A DNA stretch of 64,000 nt from Otatea glauca (Eukaryota; Streptophyta; Magnoliopsida; Poales; Poaceae), in contig CM070727.1 in the NCBI GenBank assembly GCA_036346275.1, forward strand, positions 1,727,760-1,791,759. Direction: 5' to 3'. The translations under genes were made by a program, and so were the position numbers. Below are positions 11,901 to 22,613 of this stretch, in pieces; within the stretch, counting starts at the first letter, position 1, and the number at the start of each line of letters is the position of its first letter. The notes beneath the pieces are model-generated. The model was not told the DNA's origin. It saw nothing but the letters and a program-made list of their open reading frames with translations, and did not search any database.

Positions 11901-12491
11901 CCGCTACCTCCAAGGAAGCAAAGACCTCGGTCTGTTTTTCAGAAGAAACAATGAATTGAATTTGGTTGGCTACGCCGATGCTGGGTACTTATCAGACCCG
12001 CATACTGTCAAGTCCCAAACTGGCTATGTTTTCCTATGTGGAGGAACAACAATTTCTTGAAAGTCGTCTAAGCAGACTCTTGTCTCGACGTCGACAAACC
12101 ACTCAGAAATCATCGCTTTGTATGAAGCATCCCGTGAATATGCATGGCTCAGAAGAATGGTTCACCACATCCAGAAGTCGTGTGGTTTGAACATTGAGCA
12201 AACTCCCACGATAATTTATGAAGATAATGCAGCTTGTGTTGCCCAAGCACAAATGGGTTATGTGAAGAGCAATCTCACGAAGCATATCAACCCCAAGTTC
12301 TTCTATGCCCACGAATTGCATAAGATGAACGAGATCAAGATATTGCATACTAAGTCATGTGAAAATCATGCAGATTTGTTCACTAAATCACTCCCAGCAT
12401 CTACCTTTGAAAGGTGCGTGAAAGGAATTGGGATGATGAGACTTAGAGAAGTGCAGATTTCAGGGGGAGATATGTCACATACTCCCACATG
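8902..12491 (+). pseudogene. copia pol (protease-integrase-RT-RNase H), frameshifted
   Basis: Domains in order: protease from 8902, where the motif reads VDSD instead of VDSG, so the active site is changed. The pre-integrase and integrase region (about 9340-10190) has VLIDAS, RMDNAGEF and NGLAEALIKR, which carry the catalytic D, D and E. Reverse transcriptase (about 10890-11700) has KARLVAQGFTQ and YVDDLNIIG. RNase H (about 11960-12480) has GYADAGYLSD, NHSEIIALYE and YEDNAACV. The frame is broken several times between domains, and a TGA at 12058-12060 replaces the Trp codon seen in copy 2 inside RNase H. The domain order PR-INT-RT-RH identifies the Ty1/copia superfamily. Confidence 0.88.
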
Positions 12492-12730
12492 AATCTCGAG
12501 CATGAATTATGAATACCCGACATGAATCTCGAAGATTAGCAATTGAAGTTGGGTGAATTGTACTCTTTTCCTTAGCAAGTTTTTCATGAAGTTTTCTTGC
12601 ATAAGGTTTTTAACGAGGCAATTCGTGCAACATTGTAAAGCGTATGCTATGTACTCTTTCTCCAAGTATTTTTTCCACTGGGTTTTTCTGGAGTTTTAAC
12701 AAGGCATATGCATCTCGCGGCAAAGGACCC

Positions 12731-12739
12731 AAGGGGGAG
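12731..12739 (+). other. polypurine tract of copia copy 1
   Basis: AAGGGGGAG immediately 5' of the 3' LTR, the expected plus-strand priming site. Copy 2 has a related purine run directly before 40564. Confidence 0.75.
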
Positions 12740-12965
12740 TGTTGGGAAACCCTAATAGCCCATTGAAGGCCCATGTGGTCCCTTAGCCAAAATCCTAGAT
12801 AAGCGCTATAAAAGGAGGAGGGGTCCCCCCTAATGTACATGCATTCATTAGCAATAAAGAATTCCCGCTGTTGCTCTCCCTAAACACGTGTCTCTCTCTC
12901 TTTCTGTTCTCCAATTCAGATCTGTTCGGGAACCCCGGACTATTCGATAGCGAGGTTCCTTAACA
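12740..12965 (+). repeat. 3' LTR of copia copy 1
   Basis: Begins TGTTGGGAAACC and ends CCTTAACA. It closely resembles the 5' LTR, with scattered substitutions and small indels. TATAAAAG and CACGTG are both kept. Confidence 0.92.
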
Positions 12966-12970
12966 CTTTA

Positions 12971-13563
12971 AACAAAAGATTACCCCTTTTCCAAAATCAA
13001 TGACAAACCTGACACGCCATCCTGATTTGTTTTCCTACCGGTTGGCCCCTGAGGCGGAGGTAGGCCTTAGGCCGCCAGAGCAATAGCTCGAGGCTTAGCC
13101 CAATTAATATTAACAAAACCATTATGTATAGCGAAATTTTTAGCCTATAAATTCTTGTCCGAGACATCCAGACTAGAGCCTATATTCTTTCCCTCTTCAG
13201 TACACTAAGACATTCAGTTGCGCACTACCGTTCATGATAACCTACAAAGTTGAGAAGTGAAAAACCCTATCGGCTATCAGCATCAGCCTCCTCTCTCTAC
13301 CTCACTCTTATGGGCGAGACGAGAGCTGAGGGTAGAGACATAACGGTAGCATAGGCTGCGAGGCGACAAGCCCTCTGCCTTACACCCTCCTCAAGCAGCC
13401 AAGCTATCCATCGGCCGTTGTCAACTCTAGATGATTTTTTTAATCCTTACTTTGTCGCATTGCATTACCCATATTCCGAATTAGCCAATTAGGGATTAAT
13501 TGATTGAATTCAATTTGATGTAATAGACTTATAGTTTTTTTATTAGTATATCACATCATTGAA
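12971..13563. other. intergenic, no recognised content
   Basis: Between copia copy 1 and the hAT remnant. No reading frame, RNA gene or element boundary that I can support. Confidence 0.4.
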
Positions 13564-13740
13564 TTGGCATTGATTTTGTCTATTGCAATCGCAATAGTAG
13601 AAAGAGCCTTCTCAACAATGAATATTATTAAGATTGGGTTGCGGAAAAAGATGAATGACGAATAGATGAATGGTAGCATGATAATGTATTTTACAAGCAT
13701 TGAATATAACAAGATTTTATTATATTTTCACCCATTATTT
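13564..13740 (+). pseudogene. hAT transposase C-terminal dimerisation remnant
   Basis: One frame reads ...AIVERAFSTMNIIKIGLRKK MNDE before a TAG at 13663-13665, then continues in the same frame with sequence of the same character. ERAFSxMNIIKxxLRxKM is the hallmark of the hAT family dimerisation region of transposases with a TTF-type zinc finger. Only this C-terminal piece is seen, with no ends or target duplication. It is distinct from the hAT element at 14133, whose transposase is on the other strand and of another subfamily. Confidence 0.7.
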
Positions 13741-14132
13741 GCAATTTGCATCAATAATTAACTTTGTAATTTTGTGTTACTAATTTACATATGCAATTTC
13801 ATTTTTGAGGGTTCATGTTCTTGTACTGTTGTTGATAAACATATAATAGGCTCAGATACACCTAATCTTCATTAGTTAGGTATTAATGTTTGAACTTCTT
13901 CACTATGTTATATTTTATCTATTTTATTGTATCGCATAAAGTTTAAATTTATTTTTAATTGTGTATTTATGATATACTTTTGTTGTACCTCTATGTAAAT
14001 AGTATTTGTTGTTAGTTATAACAGCTTATTTTCTGCCCAAGCCTCCACTGTCCCCAGCGGTGGCGACTGTCGACCAATAGCGCAGGCCAACGTGTTGGAC
14101 AACTGACCTCACCCCGCACCTGACGCTCCCAC
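13741..14132. other. AT-rich flank, then displaced upstream DNA of NUDT23
   Basis: About 13741-14030 is AT-rich and without recognised content. From about 14030 the base composition becomes GC-rich and similar to that after 17125. Removing the hAT insertion at 14133-17125 would join this stretch directly to the NUDT23 leader, so it is probably the original distal promoter of that gene. Confidence 0.5.
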
Positions 14133-17125
14133 CAGTGGTGGCAAATGGGCGGCTCAGCCTGGCATGGCACAACCCGTTTAGCCCCGACTATTAAACAGAT
14201 TGTGCCGTGCTGGCCCACGGCCCGAGGTCACGGTTCGAGTGACTGCTGGGCCAGGCCATACCGGCATGGGTACAAACGGGCCAACGGGCCATGAGGGGCC
14301 GCCTGCAAAATTCAAAAAAAAAAAAAAATATAGAAAAATTGGAAATTCATAAAATTTTGAAAAAAAATACAGAAAAAATTAGAAAAAAGTCTAGAATAAT
14401 TAGAAAAACTAAAAGGAATGTAGAAAAACTTTTAAAATTCTAAGTAAATTAGAAAAAAAATAAAAGATATGAAATAAAATTCTAAAAGGAGATAAATAAT
14501 TGGAATAAAATAATGAGCTTTATTAATGTTTGGTTGCCTCGTTAAAAACTTTGCAAAGTAAAAACTCAGCATGAGAAAACCTTGGCAAATAAAAAAGAAC
14601 AGCCTATAGCTCAGTGATACAGAAAAAGTGAAGATTACAATTATTGTTCCTAACTATCTATATAAAGATTTTTAAACGTTGCTGCTAGCTCAACATTTTT
14701 TGTAGTGTGTTGAGCTCGTTGATCAGCTTGTTCCTAATATTTCACAGTGAGAAGTATTTCCACCACCTGACTTGTCAGATTTATTCTTCTCTACTCGATT
14801 ATTATTCCGAATAGACTGAAATTAGACTCCAAAGAAACCGTGGAGACAAGAACTGTTAACACATCTCGTGCTAATATGGAAAGCACCAGATATATTATCT
14901 TGTGCTCGTGCTACCACTGCAAAACACCGAAGTCCTCCTCTTGCTACTTTTGGTAGTTGACAGTGTTGCTGTTGAGATAGGCAGTTAGCTTCCTACCACT
15001 TGTTGTTATGTCTGCACTTGATGTTGTTGTAGTCGAACTCCTTGAGGTAGAGCCATCTACACCTCATATCTTTCCCTAAGTTAGCACGAATATTTGAAAA
15101 ATAACTAGAATAATCAGTACCCACCGCATCACTTAGAAGTGAGAGAACATTAGTAAATCCTCGAACTTTAGCTCTAGGATCTAAAATAAATGCAAATGCA
15201 TATAACATAGAAATTTCTTTCCAATATTTCAACATTTTAGTTTTCATAGTATAAACATATTCACGCAAAATATTATCACTTTCGTAGTTCCTTAAGTGTG
15301 TAGCAATTTCTAAAATATAATGCACAATTAAAGGAGAGGTTGAGTAATAAACTCCAGATAAAGCAACAGTGAAATCATAAAAAAGTTCTAAAAATAATAG
15401 CAAATGTTCAACAACAAACTAATGTTGCTCTGTGAGTAGTGGTTGACCATCCTAGCTACGATAGTACGTGTTAATAAAAATAGAAAATATGCTCTTTATA
15501 GGGTATGAGTGACTTAAGCATCAAGTAAGTAGAGTTTCATCTAACATGCATATTCAAACCAAACTTACGTAGACATACCTCTATTGCAATACAATAAATC
15601 TTATATGCTGCTACTCATTGATTAGAATTATTTAAGAAAGATATTGCAGTGCGAAAAGATTCAAGGTATAGGTCGAACCTCTTCAAACCAGATTTAACTA
15701 TAAGATTAATAATATGGCAAGCACAACGCTGATGTAATACGAAAGATTCGGCGTACGAATTAAAAATCAGAGTAAGAATGGTCATTGCAGAAGTGTTTGG
15801 TGCAACATTATTTAATGTTATTGCCAAAAATTTAACTGTGAGGCCAAAATCTTCCGCAACTTTTACAATACAATTAGCTATATTCTCACCAGTGCATGTT
15901 ACATCAATTAATTTGAATCATATAATTGTCTTCTCTAGTTGCCAATCATACTTTACATAATGAGCAACTATAATAAGGTAATCCTCTTTAGCCCTACCAC
16001 TCCATATGTCTGATGTTAAAGACACAGAAAAAGTACAGGTATTAAAGAGCTATTTTAGCTTACTATGATAATTATTATAATATTTAATCAAATCTCTAGT
16101 TGTTGTCTGTTTAGAAACTGAAGAAAACCTAGGATTATGAGTGGTCATAATATAGTTTTCAAATACTAGTGACTTACTAAAATTTAAAGGTAGATCTTGA
16201 GAAGCGATTAAACTATAAAGAAATCCACGAACTACCTCAGGATTGTAGTCTCAGTGACGTACTGTACCGTCGGGGTTGTACTACAGCTACGTCTGTCTCA
16301 AAGCCACCCCGTTTTTCTCTTACAGCTCAGCATATCTCTTTAAGTGCCCCGTTTCACTTGAAGATTTCACAGTTAATTTATTATTATAATATTTACAAAT
16401 AGCATACCTGCTCTTAATACCGTCTGATGTCTCGAAAATCTGCTTGAAATCTTCCCAGACTCCCGATGTACTGTGTCTTGATCTTTTTGCCCCGGTGCTT
16501 GTCGACGTAGTAGCACTTATAGAGCCTGAGGATGATATAGGTACTGTAGCTTCTTCAGATTGATAGGATGCAAGAAGCTCCTCAGGTGAAATCCTGAAAT
16601 TAGAAGTTAGGAAGGATGCAATCCTGGTGCTTCATAAAGAAAATTGTAAGAAATAATTACACTATTAGTACTTTAATCTCATTAAAATAATAATAACAAT
16701 GAAAAAATAAATCACTATTCTCATTTAAAAGCCAGATTTTGGATTTTTAGCAAAAATGTTTTGAGTTTTGCTAAATTATCATCAAGAGCAAGAGAACACA
16801 GAGAAGAGATTGCAAGTTTGCTGGTAGAGAGAAATGAGGAGGCTGCTACTCTATTTATAGAAAAAAAAAATAGGATTTAAAAAAAATAGATTTTTTTGAA
16901 TTTTTAAAACTATCAATGGTTAAAAACAACTATTTTCGAATAAACGGGCTAAACAAATCGGATCATGTCTTATCGGGCTATACTGTGCCGACCCTCTGAT
17001 GGTAGTGCTGGCCTAAACACAGCACGAACTACTGGACCGTATTGGCAGATGCATTTACGATAGGACCGTACCTATCTGGATCATGCCTACGGTGCCAGGC
17101 CAGCCGGCCCATCTGGCCATCACTA
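14133..17125 (-). mobile_element. hAT transposon (Ac/RICESLEEPER-like) with perfect 8-bp target duplication
   Basis: The left end reads CAGTGGTGGCAAATGGGC. The right end, on the other strand, reads TAGTGATGGCCAGATGGGC. The element is flanked by gctcccac at 14125-14132 and again at 17126-17133, an exact 8-bp target duplication as expected for hAT. It is 2993 bp long. Its decayed transposase is on the minus strand. The perfect duplication with a decayed coding region suggests either moderate age or mobilisation in trans as a non-autonomous copy. It lies about 220 bp upstream of the NUDT23 start codon. Confidence 0.92.
14790..16620 (-). pseudogene. hAT transposase (RICESLEEPER-like), decayed
   Basis: In transcript order, a BED-type zinc-finger region lies at about 16560-16300, with W-E-D-F and one C-x-x-Y where C-x-x-C is expected. 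A central piece at 15827-15615 contains LHQRCACHIINLIVK. A long piece at 15403-14993 contains VALSGVYYSTSPLIVH and YAFAFILDPRAK. A C-terminal dimerisation piece at about 14900-14790 contains ARDVLTVLVSTVSLES. These match the layout of plant hAT transposases and the domesticated RICESLEEPER proteins. Stops and frame changes separate the pieces and zinc ligands are lost, so it is not functional. Confidence 0.8.
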
Positions 17126-17133
17126 GCTCCCAC

Positions 17134-17347
17134 CCCGAGCCGCCGTTCTCATCCCATTCCCAGTCCCACCCACAGCCACCAACCCCCGCCTCCTCCCATT
17201 AAAACCAACCCACCACGCCACCATGCTCCTCCTCAGATCCCACTACGTCCTCCTCCGCCACGCCTCCCGCCTCTCCCCGCGCACGCTCCTCCTCCGCAGC
17301 GCCGCGCCGCGTCGCTCCCAGGCGCCTCCCGGTTCCACCCGCCCCGC
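17134..17347 (+). promoter_or_regulatory. NUDT23 leader immediately downstream of the hAT insertion
   Basis: A GC-rich stretch between the hAT right target duplication and the chosen start codon. It contains an earlier ATG at 17223 in another frame, whose translation (MLLLRSHYVLLRHASRL and onward) looks like an Arg/Leu/Ser-rich transit peptide. Either this is leader, or a one-base shift separates a longer N-terminus from the rest of the gene. Confidence 0.45.
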
Positions 17348-19788
17348 ATGTCGACCTCCTCCGCCTCCTCCAGCTCCAACGCCAGCTCCGCCGCCCCGTC
17401 CCCACCGCCCCCCGTGGTGAGTCCCCTTGTCACTCTACTCGCTCGTATCTGTGATGCAATTAGGCGGCTAACGCTGTTGGTAGGAGCTGAGAGATGCTTG
17501 GGCGTTGTCAAGCCACCTAGGGCGTTGACTCAAATACAGGGACCGTACCAATTGCCAGATTAGAAGGCTCCCTTAGCATCTCTAAGCTGTAATCTGGGCA
17601 TCCCCTGCATAGTAAAAATTGCGGTGTTTTCTGGTACAATTACCTAGCCTGTTTGGTGCCTGGGGCGTCCGTAGTGCAGTACAATTATTGTCTCAGCTCC
17701 AATAAGTTGTGTGAGGTTCAAGCGATGATAGTACAGTGCGAAGGAGTGAGCAAAAGTACTCTGCGTGGAGCTTAGGCGCTGCCTCGCTTGCTCAGCCTGG
17801 CTTTTTGTTTGGTCAATCAGCTAGTGTTTATCGATTCAAATGCCATGGCGCATGGCAGCGTTGATTTCCTGATATCATACTCATTGCTCTAGTTTTCTGA
17901 AGACATGTTGCTGAATACACGCTTTATCTCAGCTAACCGCCCCTTCTGCAGGTGCCCAAGTCAAAGGTCCGCTTTTGCCCAGCTTGTGGAAGCCCGACGA
18001 AATTGGCTGTACCAGATGGGGATGAGAAGATGAGGGCTGTCTGTTCGTCTTGTGGAAGAGTTCACTACGAAAACCCCAAAATGGTATGGACTGAAGAACA
18101 GAACAGAACAGGAACAAATGCCATCTTCCTAGTTCAGATCATATGTGCATAAGCATTTAGGATTTATAACTGAGCCACTCGTAATTGCTTGTTTCAAGTA
18201 GAGTCCCAAGTCCCAACTGCTTTGAGTTCTGATGTACAGGTCTGCTCTTTTCGAATCTTTGTTACATCATTGTTGAACTATGGAAATACATCAGCAAATA
18301 TCGTCTATATAGGAATGGGCTTTTGCCTTTCGTTTTTGTCATTAATTTGTATCATCTTGATAGGTCGTTGGTTGCCTTGTGGAGCACGATAACAAGGTCC
18401 TCCTTTGCAGAAGAAAGATTGAACCAGCTTATGGCCTTTGCTAAGCTGCTTTTGACGACTCCATTTATTGGCTGTAATCAGGCTTTCTGATGTTGTTCTG
18501 TACCATACTGGAGAACTACATAGTTGCAGTATGTTTTGTTGTCTAATAATATTTTGTTCTTGTCTACATATATAGTGGTCAGAATCAATTTGACATCCAT
18601 GGTGAAGTATGTGCAACAGATATGGAAATACGGCAAACACGCCTACCAAAACTATCTGCCTGTATTATTTACAGTATAAAACTGTAGAATTCTTTATGTT
18701 ATAATGTTATTATTTTGTTTTTCAGTTAGGAATGCTCCTTTTTCTGTTCAAGTCTCTTGCTTATAGGACTCAGACAAGTGAAATTGCAGCGTTTGCAATA
18801 TTCATTATTGCCATGTTTCCAATTGCTTTCTGCCACATTCTTCATACATCTGCAAAGCATGGCCAAATTTTCCTTTTCATTAAGAGCATGGTAATTTTTG
18901 TGCTGGTCCATCATACTAATTAAGGTTACATTAACAGGACGCTTCCTGCTGGTTATTTGGAGGTTGGAGAGTCTGCAGCAGAAGGAGCCTCGAGGGAAAC
19001 ATTTGAAGAAGCTTGTGCAGATGTAGAGATACTATCACCTTTTGCTCAGTTGGATATTCCCCTGATTGGCCAAGTGAGTGTAAAGTAGTCTAATCAGAGA
19101 TTCATGTTAACTCCTTACACTACTAAGTTGATTCTTCTTGTGTATTGTGATGACATGCAGTAGAGTTACATTATTTTCCGAGCAAGATTGAAGACACCCA
19201 ACTTCTCACCTGGACCCGAGTCACTAGAATGTGCACTTTTTGCTCTGGATGATATACCATTCGATTCTCTAGCTTTTTCTTCAATCATCGTCACCTTGAG
19301 GATGGTATATTGGTATCCCTTCCTCCTCGTTCTCCCTGTCTGTGCTATGTTTGCTCTTCCAAGTTCTAGTTTTCGCATCATAAGCTTCTGACATTTATAC
19401 AAACTGTTGCAGTATATTGAAGACGTCAAGTCCGCAAACATCAAATTCCATTACTGCACTATAATCAAAAGGTACAACTTTACTTCATTGTAGCATCTGG
19501 TCATTGTCATGGTTAATAGCCTTGATGGCTATTACAAGTTTGCTGAACTCGAGGACCTTGTTATAGTTCCCTATTTGCTCTATAATTCACCTGCCACCTT
19601 TCCACAGTATCATGCATGCGACACTTCAGTTGCAGGCCTGTAGCCATCGTGTTATCAACTCTTATCAGATTTAGTTGTTGTTGTACTTAATTACTAAATA
19701 GCATAACTTGTGCTATTTTATTTGCAGGCTCGGAGCCAGCCCTTCAGATCTTCACAGTTTCGATATTGATAACCATCTATCTGTGTGA
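17348..19788 (+). CDS. NUDT23: Nudix hydrolase, NUDT23-like (FAD/ADP-ribose pyrophosphatase family), chloroplastic
   Basis: Seven exons: 17348-17416, 17952-18083, 18364-18440, 18938-19073, 19164-19304, 19413-19471, 19728-19788, giving 224 residues. A zinc ribbon comes first (C32, C35, C54, C57, followed by GRVHYENP), then the Nudix fold with the box G98-x5-E104-x7-R112-E113-x2-E116-E117; the later conserved Gly is Cys119. The tail TLRMYIEDV and HSFDIDNHLSV is typical of plant NUDT23, which hydrolyses FAD and ADP-ribose in plastids. Two oddities: the intron after exon 3 begins CTAAGC, not GT, although the frame only works with that boundary; and exon 5 follows CAGTAG, where use of the first AG would insert a stop. 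The N-terminus may be frameshifted (see 17223). A hAT element occupies the promoter. Confidence 0.85.
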
Positions 19789-20270
19789 GCTTGGGAAGGT
19801 TCGAGACCTATCGTGAATTCGTGATAGCTGATGAGATTAGTTTTGGCGCACAGCAGTCATAAGACATCGACACAGCAATCAAATTGATTTTGGATTCAAC
19901 TGGTATCGAGTGTTGACCCTGCATGGGTGACTTTCATGGCTTCTCGCCACAGATTGGGATAGATTGTTAAGCAGGTGCTGGAATTGTCAATGCTTCAGTT
20001 TCTTGAAGTCTGTTTTAGCCGTTTAGGAGATGCTGCTTGTTAATTTTTGTTGTTGACCTCAGATGGAGTGCTTTCATACTTTTCTTTTTGACAGTTGCAT
20101 AAATATTAAACTATGAATGAAGAGTAGATGATGAACATTTATCCATTCGCTTGCTTTAAAATTTGTACAACTTGTATTGGAAAGGAAATCATTGAAGCAA
20201 TCGTGTTGTGGAGTTTCTTACGTAGAGTAATCCTGCGTGGTGTGGGTGGGTACAGCAAGTTATGCGCGTT
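19789..20270 (+). other. NUDT23 3' UTR and downstream sequence
   Basis: AT-rich sequence after the stop codon, presumably including the 3' untranslated region and polyadenylation site. No unambiguous signal can be assigned. Confidence 0.4.
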
Positions 20271-20450
20271 ATTATTTGGTGACAAAACTCAATAACACCC
20301 TGTTTGGCTCCTGATAAACGGGTGTTTCTTGGGATCACTATTTTAAAATTGTATAACTATTAAATTATGAATGAAAAATAGATATTAATTACTTTTTTTG
20401 CTTACTTAAATATTTATGTAACTTATATCAGAAGGGAATGTGTAGAAACA
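20090..20450. repeat. diverged direct duplication of about 100 bp
   Basis: 20095-20195 and 20345-20445 share an ordered set of words: TAAATATTAAAC/TAACTATTAAATTATGAATGAA, ATAGAT, TTGCTT, and an A-G-G-rich end. The two copies lie about 250 bp apart. This is an old local duplication with no coding content. Confidence 0.5.
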
Positions 20451-22613
20451 CTGCTCACCAGATGATTTGGATTCATGGAATTGAAATTTGATTTCACACA
20501 CGAGGTTGTTTGGCTGCCATCTAAAATTGGAACGAGTGATTCCATACAATTCCAAATCCATACGATACAACTCACTGATTGAGTGCTCCGTGTGCTCCCA
20601 CTCCCACCCCATCAATCATCTAGAATCGCGCATCCACCTCATCCCTGCTTCGGCGTTCTCATCCTCGACTCTGGCGGTCTGGCCTGTGTTCGCAGCTCGA
20701 CTCCAGTCTGCTCCCGCCGCCGCTCCGCTCCGGCCTCATCCGTCACCACTTCATCCATCCATGGGCAATGGCGGGCTTAACTGGGGTTCCATGGTTCACG
20801 TGTTTATCGTGTGACTTGTGACGTATTTCGCGTGTTTATCGCGTGACTTGTGACTTGCGACGGCGAGCGACCGTGACTGAGACGTGCTAAGTGTACTTAA
20901 CCTTTTGCCACATGCACTCGACTGCTGACGTGGCGTCGCAGACTCAGGGGGACGCACGTTTTCGTGCGGTTAGTCCGTTCACCCACATTGTGAGATTTCA
21001 GGAGGCGGTTCCTGGAATCGTGGCATTTCGGCTGATTTTTCATAAGGTAGTTTTCGGTTCGCAGTTTCTTAAAGGAAACGTCCTTGTTCGTGAGGAAACA
21101 CGCGACAGAAATACATCTCGTTCTCTTTGGCGATCTGCTTCCTCGGTGCTTGCAACCTTCGGAGCTATTCCATCCCTTCGTCCGTCGTGCAACAGGCGTG
21201 AGGGAGAGTAGTGTCTCCGATCCGACGCCGGCCATTTGACGCCTTGCACGAGAGATCGACAATCAGGTTTCTGGGAAGCGTCACATCGCACGACTGCTCC
21301 TCATCTTCTTCAACCGTCGCATCGCTTCTGCGCTACTTTCTGTTCTTCATCAAGCCCTCAGTGAGTGCTCTAGACTAAGTTATTCTTGGTCCAAGTGATC
21401 CCTTTTGTGATTAGATCTGTTGAGAATGCATGCTGCTATGATAGTTTTGTTTACATCTATATATTTTTGGGTTATCTAGCATATGTAGGTATGTTTTCTT
21501 TACTAGCATGTTCTATGAATTTACTGGCTCCTAGTAACCATGTTGTAGACTTAATAGTTATCTTCATGTTCTTATTGCGCATCTTTGAAATTAAATTAAT
21601 GTTACGCCATGTTAATTTTTCAACAGCTCGGCACAAGGAGACGGACGGCCACAAGTGTGAGAGGAGGGAGAATCGTTGGGTCGATTGCATATGTCACTTA
21701 TTATATAGCCACTCTAACATTTTTTTAAAGTCTAGCTTTTCTATAAATATATTTGTAAAAATAGCACATTCTCCACTATGAAAGATGCGGCAAGTGATAC
21801 ATATTCTCTGCCATGCTAGGAGAGTACAAAAAGTGACCGACGCCGCTGCAAAGCGAGGGAGCGTGGGAGGACGTACTGCCGCGCCTAGGGATCGCAGGAA
21901 GATGCCTTCCTCGCTAGGCGAGCGTGATAGTGATGTCTCTCGCGCTCACTACCCGCTCTCACGCTCGACTTCCTGTCAATAAGTGCCCTTGCGCCCGCCC
22001 AACTACCCGCACTTGCTAGCCCGTGCGCTCCCGTGCTGCTACGACGCCAGCCAGCTCCCGCACTCTCCGATGCCTTCTACAGCGGGGGAGTGGGCTTTGT
22101 TTGCAAATGCATTCATAGGGAGCTAGATTTGCCACACACACAAAAGAGCTACAATAGGCTAGATAATTCGTGGTGTTTTTGTTTTAATTAAAAAAAAGAA
22201 AATTGAATAAATTAAATTCAGTTCTACAAAACCAAACGGGGTGTAATCGTTTTCTGCAACTATAGTTGCAATCAGTCAATTACTACAAAGCGATTGTTGC
22301 ATCCTGGCGCAGCCTACTCTATGTTTCTTATGTTTCCCGCCCTACCAATTCTCATCTTTCTTACATAATAGTACCCCGCTAGTTGCAACTTGCTACCATG
22401 CTCTGCTCCTATACCAAAACAGAAGGTGCAAAGCAACTACTAAAAGTGCTGACCACATTGTTCTAGCAATTGTGTAATTTATACCCTTCAAAGCATAGAA
22501 GCAGTATTCAAGGGCGAAGCCATGACAAAAATGAGGATAGGCTAAAAGTACTAAGCTAAATCGTCACAAACATTATGAATATAAGAGAAGCAAAACAAAT
22601 ACAACTACAAAAC
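20451..22613. other. intergenic, no recognised gene
   Basis: Several open frames of 60-130 residues occur (for example 20897-21262 minus and 21386-21781 plus), but none shows a recognisable domain, splice structure or codon pattern. Parts near 20600-21300 and 21830-22080 are GC-rich. I see no RNA gene or element end here. Confidence 0.4.

Larger units (their letters stand above)
8625..12965 (+). mobile_element. Ty1/copia LTR retrotransposon, copy 1 (two LTRs, gag absent)
   Basis: LTRs lie at 8625-8840 and 12740-12965, and a polypurine tract (AAGGGGGAG) sits directly before the 3' LTR. The flanking bases tttta (8620-8624) and cttta (12966-12970) form a 5-bp target duplication with one mismatch. 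Order inside: short leader, protease, integrase, reverse transcriptase, RNase H. There is no leader bulk, no gag and no gag-pol spacer. The jump from leader to pol coincides with a GT-AG intron inferred from copies 2 and 3. Several frameshifts and a stop make it non-autonomous now. Confidence 0.92.

Noticed and set aside
13564..13740. Assigning the hAT remnant at 13.6 kb to the element at 14133-17125
   Set aside because: It lies outside the target duplications, on the opposite strand, and matches another hAT subfamily.
17042..17347. In-frame upstream extension of NUDT23 from 17042
   Set aside because: It runs through the terminal inverted repeat and target duplication of the hAT element, so it cannot be the ancestral protein start.
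18436..18445. GC-AG reading of NUDT23 intron 3
   Set aside because: Splicing from the GC dinucleotide gives CTT TGA at the junction, a stop before the Nudix box; the frame supports the CT boundary instead.
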